The position numbers were made by a program, and so were the translations under genes. DNA of 64,000 nt from Chamaecyparis obtusa (Eukaryota > Streptophyta > Pinopsida > Cupressales > Cupressaceae), in NCBI GenBank assembly GCA_027943335.1, contig BSBK01006037.1:1-64000 (forward strand). The letters run 5' to 3'. Numbering within the stretch: the first letter of the stretch is position 1; the number at the start of each line of letters is the position of its first letter. The notes below the pieces were generated by a model that did not search any database, was not told the origin of the DNA, and worked only from the letters and a program-made list of their open reading frames with translations. Of this stretch, positions 10,788 to 22,672 are shown piece by piece.

Positions 10788-12375
10788 TGGGGAGATTGGC
10801 ATAGACTAGGTTAGTCTATGCTCCCTAATCCTTATCTTGGATCACTAGTGTGCTCTAATCACACCCTATGGTCTCTAGGATTCCTCTTCTCAATAGGATC
10901 CCTTGACCTAGCCCAATCAAACCACCAATATTGAACTCTCCTTCCTCTTAGCTTTCTTTCACACTTCCTAGCTTCATACCCTTACATAAGCTAATAAGGG
11001 TTTCTTGGCTTGCTCATCTCCTCAGGATTTGACAAGGGTGTAGAAGACTTCCAAGGTGTTTTTTCATTCAACAAAGTGACTCCAAGAGGTTTGGTAAGTT
11101 GGCTTGTTACCCGATCTCATACTTTCTTCCCAAAATAGGGCTACTAGAAAAGAGCCACAATTAGGCCTCCTCTCTGGGTTTTTAGGAGTTTTGACCTACT
11201 TCCTTCACCAAATCATGGCTAATCTTCCATAGAGAATTCAATTCATATTCCCCTCCTTCAAGGATTTTCAAGGTTTTAGGTCTTCAACTATCCATACAAT
11301 GCCCTAACCAAAAATGAGGGTTTCTAGGGTTTTTAAGCTTGGCAGAGTCACAGAGTAAGTTTTCTTGTACAAAAACCTTTAATGAATTTGTGGGAACCTC
11401 TCCTTCAAAAATATGAACCTTCACACATCCTTATTGAACTCCTCTAAAGGATTTTCTTTTAAGTCTTCACCCCTATCTTCTATAGCTTCCTCAACACTGA
11501 CCTCACCTAGCCGAGCACAGTCCAGGCTCGCCTAGGGCTTGGTCCAATAAATGCTTTCAAACTCATTTTAGGGCCCTACTTTCAAATATTTATAGTATAT
11601 GGTATTTACTACCATATCCCAAGGTTCCATGGTGTTTCCACAGTGGGGATAGGAGTTACAGGCCCATATCTACATGCCTCTTCAAATTGGACAAAGGACT
11701 AGTGAATACAAAACAAAAACAAGAACACACACAAACTTGTAGAGAAATTACTCTAAGCTCTAAAAAATGAAAGTAAATATACACATTCAAATTTACAATT
11801 CCAAAGATCTTATGTTCTATCCATCAACTCATCAAATTCATGCCATTAGTCTTGACTAGCACCCAAATTAGAGTCACAGTCTGGTTTTACCAACTCAGAG
11901 CCGTACACAATGATTTCCAACCCTTGGATTAGGGTTTTTCCAAACATAAATAGTCTTTTCCTCAGGGTTTGATCTTAGTTAGGGCTCTTAGCCACTTGGG
12001 TAAGTTTTAAGCCCAAAATAGGAAAAGTTACTAAGCAACTTTTGAGCAACTTTTATTGCTTGAGCACTTTTTTCTCTCTTCACATCCTAAGACCGTTCCT
12101 AAGTCTAAAACTAAGAACACATGTGCTAAAAAATTAAAAACCCTTATTTTAAGACTTTGATCTATTCTAAGATCATGTGACATCAGGATGACATCATTCC
12201 CTAAGTCACTATATAGTCATAAAGTAAGACAAGACTATGACCCTATGATCCTATCTAGACCCTACACACACTAAATGAGCCCAAAGCTCTTATTCTACTT
12301 ATAAGACTTCATCAAGAAGTTCTTCAAAAAAAAATTTAGGATGGTGGGAGTGCTTAGAAGGGTGCTCCTGCACCA
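10788..12375 (-). repeat. 5' LTR of element A
   Basis: About 1588 bp, the partner of 2071-3646. The right edge ends GCTCCTGCACCA on the plus strand, corresponding to GCTCCTACACCA at the left copy. Confidence 0.92.
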
Positions 12376-12869
12376 CTCCGAAAGGGGGTAAAACTTTGAC
12401 CAGTTAGAACTTTGCCTACTCTATGTTGTAGAGCATTTTGAGAGGTTTTTGAAATACGGTTATAATAGTCAATCGACTCAATGGTTCATAGTTATGGTTT
12501 TCAAAATTTGAGTAATTAGGGCTCCAATTTCAATACAAATGGAAGAGAGAGAAAAAATCACTTTAGGAAGGAAATTTAATCGCTAGGTGCCAAAATGAGA
12601 AAATTTCACTTTATAGAATATTCTAAGAGGGATAATAATGCTACTTAAATAGGGTTGAAGGGATATTTTAGGGTTTAGCTCCAAAAGTGTAGATTGTGGC
12701 TCTATCTTGTAGATTATTGTAATGAAAAAGTCCATGTTTTTGTAACATGTTACTTTTCTAATTTTTGTGATGTCATTTCATTGAAGATAATAGAAAGAAA
12801 GTGTTCCTATTATTTTCATTGTTATGTTCTAGAAATTTACTATTTATTTCTCTATTGTCTTGTGTGTGA
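12376..12869 (+). other. Non-coding spacer between elements A and C
   Basis: AT-rich sequence with no gene. The composition and a TTCTCTATTGTCTTGTGTG end look LTR-like, and it may be the other part of the LTR fragment that ends at 2070. I cannot prove that without alignment. Confidence 0.35.
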
Positions 12870-13655
12870 TGTAGGAGTATCCTAGGGTTGTTGGAAATCT
12901 CGCATCAACCAAAAATATTTCTTTTTCATTTTATTCATGTTTTCCTATTTTGGAGTTTCGTGTAGCAATCCTACCAGTTGGCTTGTTATTCCATGTGATC
13001 ATGATGACATGTTCTAGACATCATGAAGATTTAATGTCTGAGTTTGCAACCCGATTCATTCTTTCATAGTGAATATTTCATCAGTTGGGGTTCGCTCTTA
13101 TTTTATCTTCCTGTTCTAACTGTCAGATTGGATTTTTTGATTTTACAAAGTTGTTATATGATTAGTGAAGCTTAATTGCACATTTTTCTATGTTCCTTCT
13201 TTCATGGCCAACCGCCTTGTGCGATCTCATGGAATTTAATTCATATTTTGATGATTTATTATGGATTTAGATTATGCCCTATATGTTGTAATACATTTTT
13301 CTTCTTTCTTGGAGAATGTGATCATTCTAGCTGACTTGTATCTTGTGATCTTATATATATTATGTCTTTGGTTCCTTACATAAAGATCTTTTGGCAGTTA
13401 GACTTGGAGAGGTTATCATCTAGTATGGATCTAGATTTTTATATGTAATCAAACATGGGTGCCTTAGAATGTAAGATCACATGTAGTTGCACATGTATGA
13501 TGTAAATCTTGAGTATCTAATAATACAAATGATTGAGAGGTGTGTTTATTATTCATTATTGAGTTATTGTTATTTTGAGTTGGTTATTTCTGCTATGTAA
13601 ACTCTTGTTGCATGGTTGGACCATCTCTAATAGGGAAACTTTGTCCATGACTACA
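12870..13655 (+). repeat. 5' LTR of element C
   Basis: About 786 bp, starting TGTAGGAGTATCCTAGGG and ending CATGACTACA. It matches 31070-31850 with many scattered differences, indicating an old insertion. Confidence 0.88.
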
Positions 13656-13660
13656 TGAAA

Positions 13661-13670
13661 TGGTATTAGA
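13661..13670 (+). other. Degenerate primer binding site of element C
   Basis: TGGTATTAGA lies five bases after the LTR and differs by one transition from the usual TGGTATCAGA. Element H has the same one-base variant and the same five-base spacing. Confidence 0.7.
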
Positions 13671-14248
13671 AAAAGGTTGGTTTTCCTTTTTTATCAAATC
13701 AAATTCCCAAGCTTGTGAAGCCATAGTTGTGTTTGTTGTCAGGTAACAGAGTGTGGGTCTAGCCCGTAGTTGCAGAGGACTTGCGCAAGGGGATCACATA
13801 GGAGTTTTTTTTGGTTGAGAACTTTGTTTGACTATTGAAGACATACCAAAGGTGAAGAGATCACCGAATTGGAGGTAGGATGCAAGTGTGACTGATAGAT
13901 CACCTATTGGAGAGACAATTAGCACCTTGCAATCAAAATAACAAAGTTGAAGAAGTTTCACCGAAGGATTAGAAAGATGCCACCTAGGAGGAACCCTAAA
14001 AGGATAGAACAAATGATGGACGACTTCCAAAATGAGATGAGGAATGAGATCATAAATGTATTTAATAGATTGTGAAGGAATCCTAAGACTAAAGAGGAAT
14101 GTGATGAATCTTTTGAAGATCTTGAGCATGTAGATGTTGGGAATCCCTGTAGAAGAAGAAAGATTATAGAGAGCTTTGTCACAAAAGGGTAAGATGCATA
14201 GAATTGATGTTCCTAATTTCTCATGTTCTTTGCATCTTGAGGATTTGA

Positions 14249-14252
14249 TAGA
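14249..14252. other. Target site duplication TAGA (left) of D1
   Basis: TAGA at 14249-14252 is repeated at 15392-15395. Removing D1 and one copy restores gag codons for Leu-Ile-Asp-Trp-Ile-Asp. Confidence 0.88.
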
Positions 14253-15391
14253 GGGTAAGTGCAAGAAGTTGGGTACCAATTCGACGGAAGTCTTGTAGAA
14301 TTGGAAGATGTCACTCAAAACAGGAACCTATTTTTAAAAAATGAGCACCCGATTTAGGTTTAGGAGCCCGATCCAAAATTCAAAAAATGGGTGCCCGTTT
14401 CTAAATTTTTTTTAAAAAATTTTTTATGGTTAGAAATGCATTTTAGCACTTCATTTTTTTTTTAAAGAAATGGGTGCCCATTTTTTGAATTTAAATAACG
14501 GGCACCCATTTCTTAAAACATGAGCTGGAAACACACATCCGCTTCAGATTTCATTTCAATCTAGGTTTGGTTTAGGCTTGGTGGAACGAAGCCTATGCCT
14601 TGACCTCCAAAAATTTGGTTAGCAATTTGAATGCCTGATTTTGAAATTGATGTAATTTTTTGAGGGCCTTCCTGATTGTATTTTTTTACGAAACAAAAAC
14701 CCATTAGAGCTCTCATTGTCCTAAGCTCAAAAATGTAAATTTCATAGTGATATGATTATTTTTATTATTTTTTCATTATTTATTAGTTAAAAATGGTACC
14801 TAAATGTAAAATAGTGAGGTTTGCTAAAACTTTAATAACTTTTTTGTTTTTAGGTTTTTTGGAAAATAAAGTATGTGATGTCAATCTATATACAATTCTC
14901 TTCATTATAAATTTTTTTTTTTGAAAAAATATGAAATTTTCATCAAATTGTGGTGGTTGTACACCAGAGGTTTTGAAAATATGTTTTATAGTCAATTAAA
15001 AAAATATATTCAATAAAAAATAAGATAAAATATGATCATCAATCTTTGGTGTCTTAGGTATATTTTACTAGAAGAATTTGCAAAAATTCATTTATTTAGG
15101 TCAAAATATGGTGGTCGTACACCGCTATGGTATGGTCCTTGAACAAGCATTTTGAAATATAGTTTTTAATCATTCCTACTAAAAAGAAATTTATACCATA
15201 TGGGTATTTAAATAAATTACATATTTGAAAAGTAGACTCTGAGAACTACATTTATAGTACTAACATTTTTTGAGATTCAATCTCTAAGTTCCCCAAATTT
15301 AGACATCAATTGATAATAAATTTGAAAAAAAAAAAGGAAAAACACTTCCACTTTTTGCCCAAAAGTGGGACTCAACTTCTTGCAGCCACCC
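14253..15391. mobile_element. D1: non-autonomous TIR DNA element, 1139 bp
   Basis: The ends are inverted repeats: the first 22 bases (GGGTAAGTGCAAGAAGTT and on) match the reverse complement of the last 22 at 18 positions. A 4-bp TAGA duplication flanks the element and gag is collinear across the empty site. The interior is non-coding and contains several copies of GGGCACCC/GGGTGCCC (about 14335-14515) that can pair, and two GTGGT(T/C)GTACACC motifs (near 14955 and 15112). It encodes no transposase. Its end sequence and duplication length match D2. Confidence 0.8.
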
Positions 15392-16189
15392 TAGACTGGA
15401 TTGATGAAGTGGATGATTATTTTTTTCTTGAAGATATTAGAGATCCACATAGGGTTAGGTTATCATAGACTAGGTTGAAGGGTCATGTTTCCTTATGGTG
15501 GAAGGAACTACATAAAGATAGAGATTAAAATGGTGAAATGAATATCACTAAATGGAAGGTAATGGTTTCTATATTGAGGGCTAAGTTCTTACTTGAAGAT
15601 TATGAATTAGAATTATTCAAGAAGTTGTAGAATTTAAAGTAGAAAGATATGAGTGTGAAGGATTACAATGAGGATTTTTACAAAATGTCAATTAGATCTA
15701 GGCATACAGAGATGTCCAAGGAGAAGGTAGCTAGGTATATTAATGGTTTGAGATTTAACTTTCAATACGAGTTGAGTATAATGAGCATTTCTATTATTGA
15801 TGATTCTTATTGGTATGTATTGAAGGAAGAAGATAAGTTAAGGAGAACACTAGGTAATCCTAGGGGAAAGGAGAAGAAAAAAAAGTAGCAATGGAAAAGA
15901 GACACAAGTCATTGAGGTTGAACCTGATTAGAAGACATTTAGAAGAGGAAGTGGCGGAAAGGATTTCAAAAGTACTTGTTTCAAATGTGGTAATGTAGGA
16001 CATAGAGATTTTCAATTTTCTAAGGGAACTAGTAAGTGATTTAACAAGAAGAATCTCCTAGCGTATGAGGAGAAACCTACTGATGGACTTGAAGAAAGTA
16101 TGACAAAACCTAAGATGAGAGAGTCTCTTATGCTTAGGAGAATTATGTTGAGAAAGAATGAATTTGAACTCATAGTAAGGAGGATTTTT

Positions 16190-16476
16190 TTTTAAACTAT
16201 TTGCAAGTTAGTAGGTAAGTGTTGTAAATTTTTTATGGGTTTTGGTAGTATTGATAATTTAATATTATAAGATATGGTACATAAGATTGGTTTGAAGAGG
16301 CTTAAACATCATTTTCCTTATGGGATAAGTTTTTTTTCAAATAATCATGTGGTGGAGGTAAAGGAGTTGTGTCTCATGTAATTTAACATTGGACTTTACA
16401 AAGATGAGGTATTGTATGATGTGGTATCTATGAGTGTTTGTCCTATTCTATTGGGTAGAACTTAGAAATATGATAC
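16190..16476 (+). pseudogene. Element C protease remnant (N-terminal part)
   Basis: A degenerate block around 16230-16265 reads GFGSIDNLI where DSGSTDNLI is expected. It continues to ILLGRT at about 16445-16465, the closing protease motif, and is then interrupted at 16477 by element E. The reading continues after E at 30539 with an IHDCRRNLVTIEKDGK block. In-frame stops are present. Confidence 0.75.
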
Positions 16477-17593
16477 TGTTAGGAGTGGGAAAACTGAGGG
16501 GGTGGGGGGGTGAATCCATGTTCACTATATTTAATCTTTTTACTTTGCTCTTTAAACTTAACTTGAATACTTAAGTATTGAAATGAACATTAACATAAAC
16601 AAGATAGATGAACACAACACATAACACCAATATGGTTATGGGGAAACCCAAATAGGTAAAAACCCCGATGAGAACTGACACCCACTAATAATTTGTACTA
16701 GTGTCTTATGATCCTTGTTAGAAGATCCTTAACCCTGTTAGGAGTTGTCTTTACATTACATTTAGTACAGGGACCTAGTCAAGGGTCGGACCCTATTAGG
16801 AGTCTTTTACATAACCCTATTAGGGGTATGGACACATTGTCCTAGAGCTCACTGCTCAAGTGTTGAAGGCTACAACCTTCTGATCTCAGATACACACTAT
16901 ATTTGTTGGATGAACTGGCACTATGACATTGCTTATTTGATCAGTTCCTTTGATGCGTTGATGCTTTGACCTCTTGCAAAGTTATAATATATCTTAACAA
17001 CTTTTCACATACTTATGTTCTTCTTATTTCAACTCTATATCAAGTCTCATACCCAATTACAAAGGTGCATCTAATATTTATATGCGCATACAAAAAGAAT
17101 AACTAGGTTGGCCTATAACCGATGACATACAACGCTTCCAAATGAATTGGCTCAAGTGTGTTTACAAAAAAACATAATTATATGTCTACAACCTAATTAT
17201 AATAGGTTCATAGACCTTACATAACAATAATATAGTTTCTAATCATTTTACCATCAGTCGGTTGCATACACTATTTTGTTCTGGCATTAACTGGCTATGT
17301 AACTTCAACTGTCTATAACTTCTTCATACTGAATCTTCTGATCATGCACTCTTAAATTAGCATGATTATGGTCTCACCAACTTAATTTCTAGGGTGCATA
17401 CCATAATTCTATCATATGCATGTGCGCTAATTCTTTGTCCTTCAGGTACTCTGTACACTATCCAATCTTCAACACTTAGCCAATTTATGATCTTCTTATC
17501 ATGAGCGCTAACCTCCAAACATTATATGACTTTGTTTCCAGAATGAAAACACCATGTTAAGTCATATACACCATTATAGTCAACTTTCCAACA
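16477..17593 (-). repeat. 3' LTR of element E
   Basis: 1117 bp, matching 29424-30538 over its whole length. It contains phrases such as CCTAGAGCTCACTGCTCAA that recur in the LTR fragment near 48263. Confidence 0.92.
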
Positions 17594-17861
17594 ATCTCCC
17601 CCTTTTTCATTGATGGAAACAAAGGAATATAGAAAAGTTACTAAATGTCCCTTAATGCAAAAAATACTTAATCATACTCTATCTTATATCTCCCTTATAT
17701 CTTCTTGCTATACATTTTATTTACATAGCTATTGCTCCATATTCTATACATACTCCCCCTTTGATATTAATGACAAAGGTGTTACAAAATTGAATCTGTA
17801 CAAGTACTTATACTAAAAGTACATCTGGATATGCAATCTATAAATTTTGGATCTCTTGTTT

Positions 17862-20836
17862 CTAAAATACAATCAATGCATTGATTGTTTGGAGATGGGT
17901 GCATAAGGAATATTGCAGTTTCTCCATCTTCTCCAAATCTGAACTAGGACCTTGATCATATGTCACCATGCTGGCATCAATCTCCTTGATATTTTGGTTC
18001 AACACATCTAGGGAGGGTGCAAGAGCATTTCTAAGATGAGTTTGCCTAGCCCTTATCTTTGACATCTCCTTTTCTACCTTCTCAATTTTTTCAATCTGTC
18101 CCTGATATAAATTGTTACACATGTTTACATTAGTAGAGGAATCTTCTAGTGACTTCCTCACATTTTCAATCATGGCCTCTGCTTCTTGAATCTTCTTGTA
18201 GTGATCAGTTGTCAACTTATCTTGATTCATACAGTCAGCAATAATTTTCCTTCCTTTTGCTGTAAACTCTTTCAAAGTTGCTTGTCCAACTTTGAGTGAA
18301 CTAAGGTCTAGTGAGAAGTTACTGACCAACTCATTTAGTCTTTTCTTCATATACTTCTCCTCTACAACTAATGATGTTGATTCTTCCAAGTTAGATAAAT
18401 TACTCTTGAACTATGAAATAATTGCACTTACATCATCAATAGAGTGTACCTTGGACACTTTCTTATTTGCTAGTAACAAGTTCTTTAGGATATTTACTAA
18501 TTCTACAAAGAGGGGATTCCTCATTACCTATTTCTCCTTGGCCTTCTCCATAGCTAAGACACTGATCTTGATCAGGTCTTCTTCTCCCCATGAGTCTAAA
18601 CTAGTGGTGTCAGGTGTCAAGCTTGACAACAATGATGCTAAGGGAGTGATATGAGTGTTATCCATCACTTGTTTCTTTAATTTTCTTAGCATTTCAAAAT
18701 ATTTCTTATCCATTGTTTCATTTCCTTTTTCCTCTTCTTTTTCTTTCTCCTCTTCCATATTTTCTTCCTCTTTTTCTTGCTCTTCTTTTTCTGTTTCCTT
18801 CTCTTCTTTTTTTTCATCTGTTATATCTTCAATGTGTACTTCTTCATGTCTTGGGTGAATTGTTACCACAAAGGATTTCAGCTTCTTGTGTGCTCACAAA
18901 ATCTTCCTCAAACTTATCCAGGTCTCTATCTATGGCCGCCATGGCTATTTCTACATTCTCAATGATGATAGTGTTATCTTTTTGTGACTCTGTTATGGGT
19001 GTAGACTTTTGTGCCTTTATATTTGTTTCTACTGCAAGTGTTGAATCCTAAGGACCTGTCATTGATACCTTTGTGGTCTTTGAATCCTTGGCTTCCTTAG
19101 GAGGTACTTGAGTTGTGTGCACAGTAGATGGATACATGTATTTTTTCAAGAATACCTTTTGAAAGGCTTTCTCTGTCTCTTTAGCTACTAACTCATAATT
19201 TTTATCCATGATATGTAGTGTTCTTGTTTTATTTCGGAGGTGTGGTTTCACCAAATCTAAGAACAGGGATTTCTCTTCAAGAGAACATACTAAGAGAATT
19301 TCATCTAGAATTTTCTCTCTTATTCTCAGATCTTCCTCATTTTCATGTCTCTTCAAGAATTCCAAAATGTTCCATACATTATCTGGAATCACTATTTATA
19401 GTTCTAGGACTATGTTTTTAAACTTCAGCATATGTTTGACAATCATTCCATGAATCTCTGATTTGTCAATCTCACTATATTTCTCATAGAACTTTCCTAC
19501 TTGATCAATTCTACCTTCATCAACAATCCTTGTACTTAGCACACTAAGAATAGGTTTAAAACCTACTTGTGGAGGTGCTTGAGTGTTTCTCTTGCTTCTT
19601 GTTGCTCATGGATGGATGACTAGTGATGATCTCTTTCTTCCTCTTTGTTATTGTCTTATACTCCAGAGGAGTAGTAAGATCAATAGTTTCCTTGGGTGTA
19701 GGAGGGATAACATTAGTTTTACCCTTCTAATCATCTAATTTCTCAATTTTCACCTTCATCTTTGGATCATCAAATTATGTCTTTTTTGCATCTATGCTTT
19801 CTATTTCCAAAGCAATCTTCTCTTGCCTTGTTTTGTCGAGGTCTTCTTGAGATACTCCATGAATTTTCAATATCTCTGAAGTAACCTTGGTAACTTTTCT
19901 TTTTGTTGTTGCATTGTTCAATACAACATCTACTTCTCTTGTTTTCTCTTCATAAGTTCCCCATCTAGGTTCATTGAGGTCCTTAGGTGCTGACAATAGA
20001 ACTTGAGCATAAGCCTCTAGAATAGGCTCTTCAACTTCATATCCCAATGGATGAATCCACTTTGTTCTTTCTTCAATAGCCTCCATGAATGTTTTATCAG
20101 TCTCTACCATGAAATAAATAGTATCCTTATATTTTTTAACTATCTTTTTAGGTATCCTATACCTCATCTGCATTCTCACTCTGAATGTTTTAAACTCCAA
20201 TTCCTTGTAATCCTTAAGGGTACTTTCTGTGGATGCCTTAAAGGATATCTGTGGCATAGTGGGAATAGATTTTTCTAGATACAAATTAGACACCTTTCCA
20301 AGAATATGGAAGTACATGTAGATTATTAAAGACCCAGACCTAAATATCTTGGTCTTGTCATGCTTGATGGCTCTTATGTTGTCTATTAGCTTTGCACACA
20401 AGATATCACATAGATTAAACTCTCCATTCTCTCTTACCAAGCTTATTACTGCTACAATGGTGGCTGCTGACACACTATTTACTCTACTGGTGTGTTGGAA
20501 CCTGTATCCCAGTATCATGGACATCAATTTGATGTCTTTTTCCTCTATAGGCTCTATTATCATTCTATGCTTATCACTTCTTGATTTGCAAGCTTGTTCT
20601 ACAAGTTTTCTGACATCCTTGCCCACTAGAAGAACAATGCATGTCCTTGAGAGTCATGTCATCTCATGAATTAGATCTCCTGTTATCCTAACCGGTACTT
20701 CACCTATCCAAAATAGGTCATCATGGATCCTACTGAGTAGGATCTTGATCCATTCTGACTCATAAAACTCATATGTCATAGCATATTCCACTATAGGATG
20801 ATTTTCCAACTACACATACTCATCCATGAAGGTTTT
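17862..20836 (-). pseudogene. Element E large unknown ORF region, broken
   Basis: A chain of open pieces in the same direction: 20626-19775 (about 280 codons, mixed alpha-like composition, no motif I recognise), 19392-19048, 18869-18528 (a Lys/Glu-rich low-complexity stretch followed by KKYFEMLRKLKKQVMD), and 18389-17862 (coiled-coil-like, heptad-rich). They are separated by single stops or frame shifts and probably derive from one protein of up to about 1000 residues. The 5' part continues upstream across D2: removing D2 gives an in-frame MMKPYKTFMDEYV. There is no Asp-Ser-Gly or Tyr-x-Asp-Asp motif, so it is not pol. Function unknown. Confidence 0.65.
20833..20836. other. Target site duplication TTTT (left) of D2
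   Basis: TTTT at 20833-20836 is repeated at 21689-21692. It is low-complexity on its own, but removing the insert restores an open frame. Confidence 0.7.
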
Positions 20837-21688
20837 GGGTATGTGCAGGATCATGGTATGCCAAAAAGTGACAATGTGAAAAAAGAAGTCCTGATTGGTA
20901 GACTGATTGAAAAATATCTATAACTTTCAAATGGTATAACATTTTTTAAATCTAAAACATGTGCCACATTCTATGCTTCACCTACTATAAGACAAAAAGA
21001 AAAAGAAATCAATTTGATTAAGTTTAGACTAAGTTAAGGTGGCTAGACACGGGAGTTTTTATACTTTGGGAAAGTTGTAGAAGAGAAATCATAATTAATT
21101 ATTTAATTTGAAAAAAATTACAAAAATATATGTATCACATCTAGACATGAGTCTACTACTTATATCTAGAATCTAGTAAAAAAATATTATCATTTGATTG
21201 TGTTTAAGGTGGTCAGACATACACCTACTTCTTATCCTTTTAGTCATGATTGATAGACTGATTGAAAATAGCTATAGCTTTCAAACAAGATAACATTTTT
21301 GAAATCCTAAACATGAGTCACATTCTATGCTTTTCCTACTACATCCGGACATGAGTCTAATAATTATATCTATAATCTTGTAAAAAAAAATTATCATTTT
21401 GTTGTGTTTAAGCTGGTCAGACATACACCTACTTCTTATATTTTCTTTGAAAATTTCATACTACTGCACATAAATTTGCAGTTTCACCATATAGAATATT
21501 CTTTTTTTTTAAATGGCTTGTAGAAAATAAACTAAATTCCATTTTCTATAGATTCTCTTCTTACATATTTTTTATTTAAGATTGATAACTTATTCAAATT
21601 TTTACGTCAACTTTCCTAAACCTGATTTTCTAAATTTTCATTGCCACTTAAGGGCCTGATTTGGCATACCATGATCCTACACATACCC
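20837..21688. mobile_element. D2: non-autonomous TIR DNA element, 852 bp
   Basis: 29-bp terminal inverted repeats (20837-20865 and 21660-21688) match at 28 positions, starting GGGTATGTGCAGGATCATGG. The flanking duplication is TTTT. The interior is AT-rich and non-coding and holds direct repeats: a GACTGATTGAAAA...CTTTCAAA block occurs near 20900 and 21250, and a GGTGGTCAGACATACACCTA block near 21218 and 21412. There is no transposase. The first 14 bases match D1 at 12 positions and both elements have 4-bp duplications, so I place them in one family. Confidence 0.85.
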
Positions 21689-21772
21689 TTTTATAAGGTT
21701 TCATCATTGTTTCCATGTGCACTCTTATTCTATCCAAACCTACTAGTTTCTTCTTGCAATATATGTATGCCC

Positions 21773-22620
21773 TGTAAGGAAACTCAGGTGCGGAAACAAC
21801 TTCCTATGCTAATCTCTATAGGAGAGTATTGTTCAAATTCTTATAAATCCTTACAATTTTAGATTCGTTAACTACTTTAACAAAGATATTGCAACCACAT
21901 ACCATGCATACAGAAAAAATAGAGAATGACACAATGATATACCCTGGGGAAAACCTTTCGGTAAAAAACCCTAGCACTCCAAAACTTGCACAATGTATTA
22001 TCTTCAACACAAAGATTACAATACACTTGCAATGCAAGTTCTTTCAGGAAATGAGAGACGAAGGCAACAAGACTTAAATTTTTGTTATATCTCTCCCATA
22101 AGAGAAGCATCATATATATAGACTCCTCTGGACCCAAAGATAGGCACAACCACCAAGACCCATGCACAAAGCCACATGTACACAGTTGTTACATGCAATC
22201 CCAAGAATAGGCATCCATCCCTAGAATAGACTATGATAGCTTGTCATAAAATCCACCAAAAATAACGGTCACAAGAGAAGTGTAAGAGAATCTATCATAC
22301 CAACCTATTTTTGGCATATTCTCTTACACACACCAACCACTTCTTCTTGGGCACCCAAATAGGCCTAAGTCATAAGATGCTCTTACACCTGTCATAGCAC
22401 ATTCCTTAAATAGTTCTTACAAGTCATAGAAATCCGTCATGACCATTTCAGTAATGATCTCGTTATGCACAAGATGCTGACACATCAAGTAGAGTGACAC
22501 ATCAACATGCCAACTAGACATGTACACTCACACTTAATTACATTATTTGCAAAAAATACATTTACAAAACAAATAATAAGAATAGGAATTATCCAAGGTT
22601 GAGACACCTTATTCTTAACA
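21773..22620 (-). repeat. 3' LTR of element F
   Basis: 848 bp, very similar to 26824-27671. The polypurine tract is at 22621-22632. Confidence 0.95.
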
Positions 22621-22672
22621 TTCTCCCACTTGTTGAACACCTTGTAAGAGCAACATGAACATAACAGGAACT

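Larger units (their letters stand above)
2071..12375 (-). mobile_element. Element A: decayed Ty3/gypsy LTR retrotransposon
   Basis: The element has two similar LTRs (2071-3646 and 10788-12375), an initiator-Met-tRNA-type primer site inside the right LTR, a polypurine tract inside the left LTR, and the order gag-protease-RT-RNase H-integrase on the minus strand. Integrase following RNase H identifies it as Ty3/gypsy. No chromodomain is visible. Element B splits its gag. It is inactive: there are many in-frame stops, a stop just before the RT Asp-Asp pair, and Lys in place of the integrase catalytic Glu. The 5-bp flanks (TGTGA left, CTCCG right) do not match, so the target duplication has decayed or the ends were rearranged. 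Confidence 0.93.
13978..16160 (+). pseudogene. Element C gag, split by D1
   Basis: The start at 13978 reads MPPRRNPKRIEQMMDDFQ. Capsid-like coding runs to 14252 (IDVPNFSCSLHLEDLI), breaks at D1, and resumes at 15392 with DWIDEVDDYFFLEDI, then LWWKELHKD. The longest open piece is 15649-15888 (VARYINGLRFNFQYE). A zinc-knuckle remnant at about 15980 reads CFKCGNVGHRDFQF, with the last Cys lost. Several stops and frame shifts are present. The gag is clearly related to that of element H at 46178-46534. Confidence 0.87.

Noticed and set aside
2066..12869. TGTGA at 2066-2070 and again at 12865-12869, as if one insert of 10.8 kb
   Set aside because: The right LTR of A clearly ends at 12375 by comparison with the left LTR, and 12376-12864 has no counterpart at the left. 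A 5-base match is likely chance.
18655..19051. Plus-strand open frames rich in Phe, Ser and Leu near 18.7 kb
   Set aside because: They are antisense shadows of the Lys/Glu-rich minus-strand coding region of element E.
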